DNA of 38,132 nt from Streptomyces corynorhini (GTDB taxonomy: Bacteria > Actinomycetota > Actinomycetes > Streptomycetales > Streptomycetaceae). This document shows, one piece after another, positions 1 through 9,200 of this stretch. The notes under the pieces were generated by a model that did not search any database, was not told the DNA's origin, and saw only the letters and a list, made by a program, of their open reading frames with translations. A program made the translations under genes and the position numbers. The stretch lies in assembly GCF_003346515.1 (NCBI RefSeq), contig NZ_QQNA01000124.1, forward strand, positions 1-38,132, in the 5' to 3' direction. Each line of letters opens with the position of its first letter. Position 1 is the stretch's first letter.

Positions 1-1083
1 GCCACCGGCTGGATCGCCTGGAACAACACGGACTACGACGACCTGTGGGACCGCTCGCCCTACGACCACCATCCCTTCGAGATGCACTTCGGCATCACCG
101 ACCACGCGGGTCGGCCGAAGGAGCCGCTGCGCGAACTGGCCGCCTTCGCGCGGGTGCTGGAGCGCGTCGACTTCGCGCGCTGCCGCCGTACCGACGCCGA
201 CGCGGCGCTGGTGGTGCCCGCGTTCCTGGAGCGCGGCTACCCCTACAGCAGGCCCGCCGACCGCCCGCTGATCTTCACCTCGCTGCACCAGGGGTACGTG
301 GCCGCGCGCGCCGCCGATCTGCCGGTCGCGCTCGCCCGGGAGGCGGACGGGCTGCCCGCCGACGCGGCGCTGTATCTGCTGCCCTCCACGCGGCAGTTGA
401 CCACGCGCACCCGGCGTGAGCTGGAGCGGCGGGCCCGGGAGGGGGCGACGGTGTACCTGTCGTTCTGCTCCGGCGAGCACCCGACGACGCGCGGGCCGTG
501 GTTCCACGATCTCGACGGGCTGTTCGGGGTGGAACTCCAGCTCTCGTACGGGGTGGCCGAGCCCATCGAGGACGACGTGCTGGAGATGACGTTCACCGAG
601 GACTTCGGCTCCCTCGCGGCGGGCGAGACGCTGCGCTTCCCGGTCGCGGGGAACGAGGACAGCCGCGCCTACCTGCCGGTCGTCCCGGCCGGGGCGCGCG
701 TCGTCGCCACCGACGCGCACGGCCGCCCCGCGCTGCTGACGTACGAGACGGGCCGGGGCCGTACGGTCCTGGCGACGTATCCGCTGGAGCACATGGCGGC
801 CCGCACCTCCCGGGTCAACCCGGAGGAGACCCACCGGCTGTACGCGGCGCTCGCGCGGATCGCGGGCGCGGCGCGGCCGGTGACCGTCGACACGCCGTAC
901 GTCGCGGCGGACACGCTGGTGCGGGAGGACGGGAAGCGGTTCGTCTGGCTGGTGAGCCAGGCGGACGAGGAGCTGACCGTACGCCCCGACGCCGACGGTG
1001 AACTCCGCGATCTGGAGAGCGGGGAGCCCGTACGGGACGTGGTCGTCGCGCCGTACGGGGTGCGGGTGCTCGAACTGGGCTGA
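1..1083 (+). CDS. Glycoside hydrolase (clan GH-A type), C-terminal part only
   Basis: The reading frame is already open at base 1, so the 5' end lies outside the window and the apparent ATG at 82 is internal. The first visible residues (WIAWNNTDYDDLWDRSPYDH) look like the end of a TIM-barrel glycoside hydrolase domain of the GH5/GH42-like clan. They are followed by a glutamine-amidotransferase-like flavodoxin fold (roughly visible residues 75-230), as in the trimerisation domain of beta-galactosidases, and a short beta-rich tail ending in a conserved-looking VRVLELG. No signal peptide can be judged because the start is missing. It lies 110 bases upstream of a GH3 gene on the same strand, so the two probably work together on a plant or fungal polysaccharide or oligosaccharide. 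The exact GH family and substrate are inference. Confidence 0.75.
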   Translation, partial: ATGWIAWNNTDYDDLWDRSPYDHHPFEMHFGITDHAGRPKEPLRELAAFARVLERVDFARCRRTDADAALVVPAFLERGYPYSRPADRPLIFTSLHQGYVAARAADLPVALAREADGLPADAALYLLPSTRQLTTRTRRELERRAREGATVYLSFCSGEHPTTRGPWFHDLDGLFGVELQLSYGVAEPIEDDVLEMTFTEDFGSLAAGETLRFPVAGNEDSRAYLPVVPAGARVVATDAHGRPALLTYETGRGRTVLATYPLEHMAARTSRVNPEETHRLYAALARIAGAARPVTVDTPYVAADTLVREDGKRFVWLVSQADEELTVRPDADGELRDLESGEPVRDVVVAPYGVRVLELG

Positions 1084-1123
1084 CCGGGGCCCGCTCCCCC
1101 GCCCTCCCACGTCTCGCTCTGTC

Positions 1124-1147
1124 CCGTACGTCCGTCCGTACGTCCGT
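1124..1147. repeat. Perfect 12-bp tandem duplication
   Basis: CCGTACGTCCGT occurs twice without a gap in the 110-base spacer between the two hydrolase genes. It could be slippage or a pair of protein-binding half-sites; nothing further can be said. Confidence 0.7.
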
Positions 1148-1193
1148 ACCCCGTGCTCCGTACTTCCGCCGTTCTGCCGAGGGGATCCCTCCC

Positions 1194-3671
1194 ATGTCCC
1201 AGCCCCGCTACCGGAACCCGGCCGCGCCCGTCGCCGACCGCGTGCGCGACCTGCTCTCCCGGATGACGCTCACGGAGAAGGTGGGCCAGGTCAACCAGCG
1301 CATGTACGGCTGGGACGCCTACGCGCGCACGCCCTCGGGCCACCGCCTCACCGAGGCGTTCCACGCCGAGGTCGCCGCGTACGACGGCATGGGCGCGCTC
1401 TACGGGCTCCAGCGGGCCGACCCGTGGTCGGGGGTGACGTTCGCGACGGGCATCGGCGCGGCCGACGGCGCCCGGGTCTCCGACGCGGTGCAGCGGCACG
1501 TCGTGGAGAACACCCGGCTCGGCATCCCGGTCCTGATGGTCGAGGAGATGCCGCACGGCCATCAGGCCCTGGACTCCGAGGTGCTGCCGGTCAACCTGGC
1601 GGTGGGCGCGACCTGGGACCCGGAGCTGTACGAGGAGGCGGCGGCGCTCGCGGCGGCGGAACTGCGGGCGCGCGGCGGCCATGTCGCGCTCGTGTCGGCG
1701 CTGGATCTCGTCCGGGACCCGCGCTGGGGGCGGGCGGAGGAGTGTTTCGGCGAGGACCCGTATCTGGCGGCCCGGTTCACCGAGGCGCTGGTGCGCGGGG
1801 TCCAGGGTCCCGGTGCGGGGCGCGGGCGCGGGCCCGTGGCGTACGGCGCCGACCGGGCGGCGGTGGTCCTGAAGCACTTCGCGGGCCAGGGCGCCACGGT
1901 GGGCGGGCGCAACAGCGCGGCCACCGAACTCGGCCACCGCGAGTTGCACGAGATCCATCTGCCGGCCGCGCTGGCGGGGGTCGAGGCCGGGGCGGCGGGG
2001 GTCATGGCCGCGTACAACGAGTTCGACGGGGTGCCGTGCGCGGCCAGCCGGGAACTGCTGACCGGACTGCTGCGCGAGCGCTGGGGTTTCACCGGTCTGG
2101 TGATGGCGGACGGCGAGGCGCTCGACCGGCTGACCCGGCTCGCGGGGGGTCCGGTGGCGGCGGGTGCGCTCGCCCTGGAGGCGGGCACGGATCTGAGCCT
2201 GTGGGACGACAGCTTCCCCCGGCTGGCCGAGGCCGTACGGCGTGGGCTGGTGCGCGAGAGCGCGCTGGACGCGGCGGTCGGGCGGGTGCTCGCGCTGAAG
2301 TTCCGGCTCGGGCTGTTCGAGCGGCCGTACACGGGCGAGCGGCCCGGGACCTACGGGACGGCTTCCGGGGCAGCGTCTGGGGCGGCTTCCGGAGTGACGT
2401 CCGGGGCGGCTTCCGGAGTGACGCCCGATCCGGCGCCCGGGGCGGCTTCCGGGGTGACGCCCGATCAGGTCTGCGCGCCGCAGGCCGTTCCTGGCTCCCG
2501 GCTGCGGGAGTTGAGCCTGCGGATCGCCCGCGCCTCGGTGGTGCTGCTGCGGCACGACGGCGCCACCCTGCCGCTGCCGGAGAGCGCCCGCAGGATCGCC
2601 GTCATCGGCCCGAACGCCGACTCCGTACCGCAACAGATCGGCGACTACACCGCGCCCCAGCCCCCGGGGAGCGGCGTCACCGTCCTGGCCGGGATCGCGG
2701 CGGCGGCGCCGGAGGGCACCGAGGTCGCGTACGCGCGCGGCTGTGACCTCGTCGGCGGCGATCCGGCGGGCATCCCGGCGGCGGTCGCGCTGGCCGCCGC
2801 CTCCGATGTGGCGGTGCTGGTGCTGGGCGGATCGAGCGCGCGGGAGTCCGGCACCCGCTTCGACTCCAACGGGGCGGCGGTCGTCAGCTCGGCCCGTCCG
2901 GTGGACATGACCTGCGGCGAGGGTGTCGACCTCGCGGAACCACGGCTGCCCGAGGGCCAGTCGGCGCTGCTGAGCGCCGTGGCGGCGACCGGGACCCCGG
3001 TCGTCGTGGTGCTGGTGCAGGGCCGCCCGCACGCCGTGCCGCAGGAGCCTGCCGCGCGGGCGGGGGCGGTGCTGAGCGCCTGGTACCCGGGGCCCTGGGG
3101 CGGGCTCGCGGTCGGCGAGATCCTCTTCGGCGCGGCCGGGCCCACGGGGCGGCTGCCCGTCTCCGTACCGCGCTCGGCGGCGCAGCTGCCGGTGTTCTAC
3201 AACGGGAAGGACCACGGCTACCGGGGGTACGTCGACCAGCCCGCCACCCCGTCGTACGCGTTCGGCCACGGCCTGTCCTACACGACGGTCGAGTACGGCA
3301 CGCCCCGGCTCTCCCGGTCGTCGGTCGCCGTCACCGCGTCCGCCGGGATCCCGGCACTGACCTGTGTGGTGGAGGTCGTCAACACCGGGGCGCGGCCGGT
3401 GCGCGAGACGGTGCAGCTGTACACGCGCCGGGTGCTGGGCGGTTCCTCGTGGCCGCGCGTGCGCGAGCTGCGCGGGTTCCGCCGGGTGGAGTTGGCGCCA
3501 GGCGAGCGCGCCGAGGTGTCCTTCGCCGTCGACACGCCGACGCTGGCATCCGTCACCCGCTCGCTCGAACGGGCCGTGGAGCCGGGGACGTTCGAGATCG
3601 AGACGGGTCCCTCGTCTGACCGGACGCTCGGGGCGCGGCTGACGGTGACGGCCGAGCCAGGACAGGGCTGA
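1194..3671 (+). CDS. GH3 family beta-glucosidase-like hydrolase
   Basis: An 825-residue GH3 enzyme that should release sugars from the non-reducing end of beta-glycosides. The start is ATG with GAGGGG about 9 bases upstream. There is no signal peptide, so it probably acts in the cytoplasm on imported oligosaccharides. Domain order: (alpha/beta)8 barrel at residues 1-385 with LTEKVGQ, the KHF substrate-binding motif and a predicted nucleophile Asp306 in GLVMADGEAL; a low-complexity linker at about 386-425; an alpha/beta sandwich at about 430-680 with candidate acid/base Glu576 in CGEGVD; and a C-terminal fibronectin-III-like domain (YAFGHGLSYTT onward). Length is normal for three-domain GH3 proteins. 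The linker made of GAASGVT units is unusual. Substrate cannot be fixed from sequence; beta-glucosidase or beta-xylosidase are both possible. Confidence 0.92.
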   Translation: MSQPRYRNPAAPVADRVRDLLSRMTLTEKVGQVNQRMYGWDAYARTPSGHRLTEAFHAEVAAYDGMGALYGLQRADPWSGVTFATGIGAADGARVSDAVQRHVVENTRLGIPVLMVEEMPHGHQALDSEVLPVNLAVGATWDPELYEEAAALAAAELRARGGHVALVSALDLVRDPRWGRAEECFGEDPYLAARFTEALVRGVQGPGAGRGRGPVAYGADRAAVVLKHFAGQGATVGGRNSAATELGHRELHEIHLPAALAGVEAGAAGVMAAYNEFDGVPCAASRELLTGLLRERWGFTGLVMADGEALDRLTRLAGGPVAAGALALEAGTDLSLWDDSFPRLAEAVRRGLVRESALDAAVGRVLALKFRLGLFERPYTGERPGTYGTASGAASGAASGVTSGAASGVTPDPAPGAASGVTPDQVCAPQAVPGSRLRELSLRIARASVVLLRHDGATLPLPESARRIAVIGPNADSVPQQIGDYTAPQPPGSGVTVLAGIAAAAPEGTEVAYARGCDLVGGDPAGIPAAVALAAASDVAVLVLGGSSARESGTRFDSNGAAVVSSARPVDMTCGEGVDLAEPRLPEGQSALLSAVAATGTPVVVVLVQGRPHAVPQEPAARAGAVLSAWYPGPWGGLAVGEILFGAAGPTGRLPVSVPRSAAQLPVFYNGKDHGYRGYVDQPATPSYAFGHGLSYTTVEYGTPRLSRSSVAVTASAGIPALTCVVEVVNTGARPVRETVQLYTRRVLGGSSWPRVRELRGFRRVELAPGERAEVSFAVDTPTLASVTRSLERAVEPGTFEIETGPSSDRTLGARLTVTAEPGQG
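2379..2459 (+). repeat. Imperfect direct repeats coding the GH3 interdomain linker
   Basis: Three near-identical 21-base units begin at 2379, 2403 and 2439 and encode GAASGVT each time; a looser copy lies just upstream. They sit exactly between the barrel and the sandwich domain, so length changes would alter domain spacing without breaking the frame. Confidence 0.8.
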
Positions 3672-4160
3672 CCGGCCGACCGGCGTGGGGGGGACCTGTC
3701 CCGTACGCCCGCACCGCTCTTTTGAGCAACGCGACGTATCTTTTGACGGTTCATAAGAAAGTTTCCGAGGTTCGCACCGAACCTATGGACAGTCCCCATG
3801 GGGCGCCCTAGTGTCTCGGCTCACCGGGCAAGTGTTTCGTCGCGGTAACACCACGACGGCCCGGCAACCCCCTTAGAGGCCGCGCGAATAGGTGGGGCGG
3901 CGTCGCGGGGCGATGGGCGGCGCCTGGCGGCGTTGTCGTCGGTCCACGACGCTCCGCGTCGCCTCCCTCCTCCGCCTTGCCATGCTTGCCCCTCACCCCG
4001 CTCCTTCCTCCACCCCACCTATCCGCGCGGCCTCTTACTCCCACCTCTTTGTACGTCTCCCCCCACGGCCGGGCCGCGCGCCCGTGCCAGGCGTCGCGCG
4101 TCCACCGGAGTCCCGATCGCGTGATCCACGCGGTCGCGGTCGCAGCTGAAGGGAAGCGAT
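3672..4160 (+). other. 489-base gene-free stretch upstream of the solenoid gene
   Basis: No credible gene was found; the minus-strand frames are proline/arginine-rich shadows. The stretch holds the candidate promoter at 3740-3772, a CCCCATGGGG palindrome at about 3796-3805, a possible eight-codon mini-ORF starting at 3785 (MDSPHGAP), and then a C-rich tract. If transcription starts near 3780 the leader is about 380 bases long, which is unusual. Confidence 0.5.
3740..3772 (+). promoter_or_regulatory. Candidate promoter/operator, CTTTTG-N11-GAAAGTT
   Basis: CTTTTG (3740-3745) and GAAAGTT (3757-3763) are separated by 11 bases. The same arrangement is found at 9710-9733 in front of the ROK gene, and even the following CGCACC is shared. 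TTGACG (3743-3748) could be the -35 hexamer, with a weak -10 GAGGTT at 3767-3772. It faces the beta-solenoid gene but lies about 390 bases from its start codon. Confidence 0.45.
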
Positions 4161-5123
4161 ATGAAGATCCGTACGTTCATCGCCACCGCGTCACTGGCGT
4201 CGCTGGTGGCCTCGGGCGGGCTGGTGGCCCTCGCCGGCTCCGCCCAGGCCGCGCTCACCACCACCTGTGTCGGGGACGGCGGCGCCGTCACCGTCAACAC
4301 CGACCTGGTGGTACCCGCCGGGAAGTCCTGCACCCTGACCGGCACCAAGGTCAAGGGCACCGTGACGGTGGAGCCGGGCGCCGATCTCGTGGCCGCGGGC
4401 GCCACGTTCAACGGGGCGGTCGAGGTGGGCGCCGACGCGTATCTGGACCTCACCGACACCACCGTCAAGGGCGCCCTCAACGCCCGGTCCGCCTTCGGCA
4501 CCCACCTGGAGGAGACCACCGTCAAGGGCGGGATCAGCGCCCAGCGGGGCTTCGTGTACGCGGTCGACTCGACGCTCGCCGGGGCCGTCAAGGGCGAGGC
4601 GGGCGAGCTGTACGTCTCCGGCAGCACCCTCTCCGGCTCCCTCACCGGCGAGAGCAACCAGTACACCGACGTGTACGACTCCAGCGTCAAGGGCGCGCTC
4701 ACCGTCAGCGGCAACACGCTCGGCGGCATCCTGTGCGCCAGCGAGGTGCACGGCAACACCGTGTACAAGGACAACAAGGACGCGCTCCAGCTCGGCGGCG
4801 AGGGGCTGCTCGGCTCCTGCCGGGGCGCCACCTACCTGGGCGGCGACCTCGCGGTCACCGGCAACACCGCGAACGCCGTACTCGACAACACGATCGTCCG
4901 GGGCGGACTCACGGCCACCGGCAACACCCCCGTGCTCAAGGTCGGTGACCTGGCGCGGGTGCGCGGCACCACGACCGGTGAGACGGCGGCGGCCGGAGCC
5001 TCGGCCGCCCGTAGTGCCAGGGCAGCCGTCCAGGACCGCGGCGGCGAGCTGGCCGCGAAGGCCGAGGAGCGCGCCGCCGCGGCACGGGCGGACGCCCGCG
5101 CCGCTGGCAAGTCCCGCCTGTAG
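4161..5123 (+). CDS. Secreted beta-solenoid protein of unknown function
   Basis: A 320-residue protein with a Sec signal peptide (charged MKIR, hydrophobic core, cleavage probably after GSAQA near residue 30). The start is ATG with a GAAGGGA ribosome site about 7 bases upstream. From about residue 50 to 170 it repeats with an 18-20-residue period in which each rung begins with T-x-[VL]-x-G (TKVKGTV, TFNGAVE, TTVKGAL, TTVKGGI, STLAGAV, STLSGSL, SSVKGAL). This is the pattern of a right-handed beta-helix or bactofilin-like solenoid. Cysteines near the start and in the middle could form disulphides after export. The last 60 residues are alanine/arginine/glutamate-rich and probably helical. Neighbours suggest a role in binding or presenting carbohydrate, but no catalytic motif is visible. 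Confidence 0.75.
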   Translation: MKIRTFIATASLASLVASGGLVALAGSAQAALTTTCVGDGGAVTVNTDLVVPAGKSCTLTGTKVKGTVTVEPGADLVAAGATFNGAVEVGADAYLDLTDTTVKGALNARSAFGTHLEETTVKGGISAQRGFVYAVDSTLAGAVKGEAGELYVSGSTLSGSLTGESNQYTDVYDSSVKGALTVSGNTLGGILCASEVHGNTVYKDNKDALQLGGEGLLGSCRGATYLGGDLAVTGNTANAVLDNTIVRGGLTATGNTPVLKVGDLARVRGTTTGETAAAGASAARSARAAVQDRGGELAAKAEERAAAARADARAAGKSRL

Positions 5124-5279
5124 GGCCGCCGCCCGCTCGCCCCGTACGCACCCCTGCGCCCGCCTCCCCCATGCCGCCTGCCCTCGGCGGCCGGGGGCAG
5201 GTCGCGGCCCCTTGCTCCCCGCGGCCCTTCGACGGGCCTCCCCCGCACCTCTTCACACCTCATTCCTCAAGGAGTGACC

Positions 5280-6251
5280 GTGAGCCATTCGTCCAAGTCC
5301 TTCGACCGCAGGGACTTCCTGCGGGCCACCGCCGGCACCACCGTGGCGCTCGCCGCCGCCTCGGTCACCGGTGTCGCGGCGGCCACCTCCGCCGCCGCCG
5401 CGACCGGCGCGCCGTCCATCCCCAAGGACCGCATCGGCATCCAGCTCTACAGCATCCGCGACAAGGTCAGCGCGCTCGGTTTCGCCGTCGTGCTGACGGA
5501 GCTGGCCCGGATCGGCTACCGCGAGATCGAGTTCGCGGGCTACACCCAGAACACCTCCGTCCTGGGGCGGCAGATCACCCTCCCCGAGATCCGGCGGATC
5601 CTCGACGACAACGGGCTGCGCGCGGTCGGCAGCCATGTCGGCATCGGCAATCTGCGCTCCAACCTCCAGGGCGAGCTGGACGCAGCCGAGATCCTCGGCA
5701 TGCCGCACGTCGGCACGGCCAACGCCCCCTCCAACAGCAACACGGTGGCCGGGTATCTCGCCGCCGCCGAGGAGTTCAACGCCTGGGGCGCGGCGGCCAC
5801 CGCGCGCGGCCTCAAGCTCTACCAGCACAACCACGCGGGCGAGTTCGCCTTCGCCACCGACCAGCCGTCCGTGCGGCTGTACGACGTGTTCCTCAAGAAC
5901 ACCGATCCGCGCCATGTCTATCTGGAGCTGGACATCTACTGGGCGTACGTCGGCCAGTACCGCTACCCCGGGTTCGATCCGGCCGCGTACGTCCGTAACC
6001 AGCCCTACCGCTACCCGCTGTTCCACATGAAGGACGGCGACACCAACCCGTCCAACGCCAACGGCTACGACATCGTGGAGTTCGGCGCGGGCGACCTGCC
6101 GTACGAGAGGTTCATCCGCGACATCGGACCCCGCGCCGCGCACGTCGGCATCTGGGAGCAGGACACCGCCCCCGGCACGCTGCCCGACCCGCCCGGTTCG
6201 CTGGGCGCGGCGCAGCGCAGCTACACGGCGCTGAAGGGGCTGCTCGGATGA
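5280..6251 (+). CDS. TAT-exported sugar epimerase/isomerase-like TIM barrel
   Basis: A 323-residue member of the sugar phosphate isomerase/epimerase (AP endonuclease 2-like) family. I chose GTG 5280 because AAGGAG at 5269-5274 then has normal spacing; GTG 5274 overlaps that site. The N-terminus carries a twin-arginine signal (FDRRDFLRA followed by an alanine-rich core), so a folded, probably metal-bound enzyme is exported. The barrel begins at IPKDRIGIQLYSIRD; likely metal-site residues are the Glu in REIEFAGY, His in GSHVG, HNHAGEF, Glu/Asp in LELDIYW and HMKDGD. The stop overlaps the next start (ATGA), so it is translationally coupled to a PQQ sugar dehydrogenase. Known relatives isomerise sugars or act on 3-keto-glycosides; the true substrate is inferred only from this pairing. 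Confidence 0.85.
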   Translation: MSHSSKSFDRRDFLRATAGTTVALAAASVTGVAAATSAAAATGAPSIPKDRIGIQLYSIRDKVSALGFAVVLTELARIGYREIEFAGYTQNTSVLGRQITLPEIRRILDDNGLRAVGSHVGIGNLRSNLQGELDAAEILGMPHVGTANAPSNSNTVAGYLAAAEEFNAWGAAATARGLKLYQHNHAGEFAFATDQPSVRLYDVFLKNTDPRHVYLELDIYWAYVGQYRYPGFDPAAYVRNQPYRYPLFHMKDGDTNPSNANGYDIVEFGAGDLPYERFIRDIGPRAAHVGIWEQDTAPGTLPDPPGSLGAAQRSYTALKGLLG

Positions 6252-9200
6252 GAAGACGCAGACCGGCACGCGCCCTGAGACGGCTGATCACCGGAGTCCT
6301 CTTCCTGGCCCTGCCCGCGCTGGGCGGTGTGGTGGCCGTCGCGCCCGCCGCGCAGGCCCACGAGGGCCACGAACACGCCCTGGACTGGGCCAACTACGAG
6401 AAGGTCACCCTCACCAAGGACACCGGCGAGCCCATCGACCTCGCCGTGCTGCCCGACAGCCGGGTGCTGCACACCGCCCGCAACGGCGATCTGCGGCTGA
6501 CCGACCCCGGCAGTGGTGTGACGAAGATCGTCAACCACGTCGACGTGTACCAGAACTCCGAGATGGGCCTCCAGACCGTCACCCTGGACCCGGACTTCGC
6601 CACCAACAAGTGGGTCTACCTCTACTACTCGCCGCCGCTGAACACCCCGGCGGGCTCGGCGCCGCTCCAGCTGCCCGCCGGGCAGGACGACTCGTACTGG
6701 GAGCGCTGGGAGGGGTACGAGTCCCTCACCCGCTTCAAGTGGACGGGCGACGAACTCGACCTGTCCACCGCCCAGGAGATCATCCGGATCCCCTCCAACC
6801 GCGGCCAGTGCTGCCATGTCGCCGGTGACGTGGACTTCGACGCGGACGGCAATCTCTACCTGTCGACCGGCGGCAACACCCCGGCGTCCGGGCCCAACGT
6901 CAACGGCTACACCCCGATCAACGACGCGCCGACCTACAACCCCGGTCTGGACGAGCGGCGGGGCGCAGGGAACACCAACGACCTGCGCGGCAAGATCCTG
7001 CGCATCACGGTCGGCGAGGACGGCGGCTACACGGTGCCGGAGGGCAACCTCTTCGCGCCGGGTACCGCCAAGACCCGGCCCGAGATCTTCGTGATGGGGC
7101 TGCGCAACCCCTTCCGTATGACGGTCGACCGGGAGACCGGCGCCGTGATGTGGGGCGACTACGGCCCGGACGCCGGTACGGCGGACCCGGACAGGGGGCC
7201 GATGGGGTACGTCGAGTGGCAGACCACGACCAAGCCCATGAACAGCGGCTGGCCGTTCTGCGCGGGCGACAACTCGCACCCCTACCGCGACTTCGACTTC
7301 GCGACGCTCACCCCGGGACCGGCCTTCGACTGCGCCGCGCCGGTCAACGACTCGCGCTGGAACACCGGGCTCTCCGAGCTGCCGCCGTCCGTACCGGCCA
7401 CGCTCTGGTACGGCGACCGCGACACCGACCAGCCCTGGCCCGAGCTGACCGCCTTCCGCGGTCCCGGCGGGCCCGGCGGGCAGGCGCCGATGGCGGGTCC
7501 CGTCTACCACTACGACGCGGACAACCCGGCCCCGGGGAAGTTCCCCGAGTACTGGGACGGCAAGGCGTTCTTCGGTGAGTTCTCCCAGGACTACGTGGCC
7601 GCCTTCACCCTGGCGGGCCCGGACGGTCCGGTCACCAAGCTGGAGAACGTCCTGCCCAACAGCGAGCGTTCCGCGAACGGGATCCCGCCCTGGGACAACC
7701 CGATGGACCTGGAGTTCGGCCCGGACGGCGCGCTGTACGTGCTGGACTACGGCGACGGGTTCTTCCGGCAGAACCCGGACGCGGGCCTCTACCGGATCGA
7801 CTACGCGGAGGGCAACAAGGCGCCCACCGCCGTGATCAAGGCCGATCCGACCTCCGGGCAGGCCCCGCTGACGGTGTCCTTCGACGCCACCGCGTCCACC
7901 GATCCTGAGGGCGGCGAACTCACCTACCAGTGGGATCTGGACGGTGACGGCGTCTTCGACGCCACCGGTCCGCGTGCCACCCGCGGCTATCCGGACAACG
8001 GCCAGTTCCAGGCCCGGCTGAAGGTCACCGACCCTCAGGGCAAGACCGGGCTGAGCAGCCGTCAGATCACGGTCGGCAACACCGCGCCGACCGTGGCGAT
8101 CACCTCACCGCCCGACGGCGGCTTCTTCAACTGGGGTGACGCCGTGCCGTACGGCGTCGACATCGAGGACGCCGAGGACGGCAAGAACGTCGACTGCGCC
8201 AAGGTCGCCTGGACCTTCGGCCTGGGCCACAACCAGCACGGCCACCCGGTCAACAGCGGCACGGGCTGCTCGGGTGCGATCGTGACCCCGACCGACGCGG
8301 GCCACGGGGACACCGAGAACGTCTTCGGCGTCCTCGGCATCGCCTACACCGACAAGGGCGCGAACGGCGTGCCGCCGGCTACCGGCGACGCGCAGGTGAT
8401 CCTCAACCCGGCCCTCATGCAGGCCGAGCACTACGACTCCGCGGAGGGCGTCACGATCAGCGACGACGCCACGGCCTCCGGGCAGCGGAAGGTGACGTCG
8501 TTCGACGCCGGGGACTGGATCGCCTACGACCCGGTCTCGTTCGCCGGCATCGACGGGGTGCGGACGCGGGCGAGCGGAGCCGGGACCCTGGCGCTGCGCT
8601 GGAACGCGGCCGACGCCGAACCGTTCGCGACCGTCTCCGTACCGGCGGGCGAGGGGTGGCAGACCGTCGACACCACCCTCGGCAAGGCGCCTTCGGGGAC
8701 CGGCGAGCTGTTCGTCACCTCCTCGGGCGGGGTCGAGCTGGACTCCCTGACCTTCCTCGGGCCGGGGGTGGCGGACAAGACGCCGCCGAAGGTGAGCGCC
8801 ACGCTGAACCCGCCGCGTCCCAACGGTGACAACGGCTGGTACACGGGCAACGTGACGCTGAACGTCACCGCGACCGACAACGGCACGGTGAGCAGCCGTC
8901 AGTACTCGGTCAACGGCGGTACCACATGGCTGTCGGCCACCTCCGCCGTCACCCTGTCCGCCGAGGGCGCCACCACCGTCCTCTACCGGGCGACGGACAG
9001 CGGCGGCAATGTCTCCGAGACCGGAAGCCTGACGGTACGGATCGACCGGACCGGCCCCGCCGTGACGGTCACCGGACTGGACGAGGGCGCCGCGTACGGC
9101 GACTCGAAGCGGCCGACGCCGGTGGTCACGGCCACCGACGCGGTCTCCGGCGGCGCCACGGCGAGCGCCACCCTGGACGGCGCGCCGCTCGTCTCCGGGC

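Noticed and set aside
669..3269. 866-codon open frame on the minus strand
   Set aside because: Antisense shadow of the GH and GH3 genes; arginine/proline/glycine-rich with no domain, typical of high-GC DNA. The same applies to the long minus frames at 8105-11014 and 27003-30458.
3855..3900. SAM-riboswitch-like string CGGCAACC at 3862-3869 in the solenoid leader
   Set aside because: Only this core box matches; the other conserved boxes and helices of SAM-I or SAM-IV riboswitches are absent and the downstream gene is not a methionine or SAM gene.
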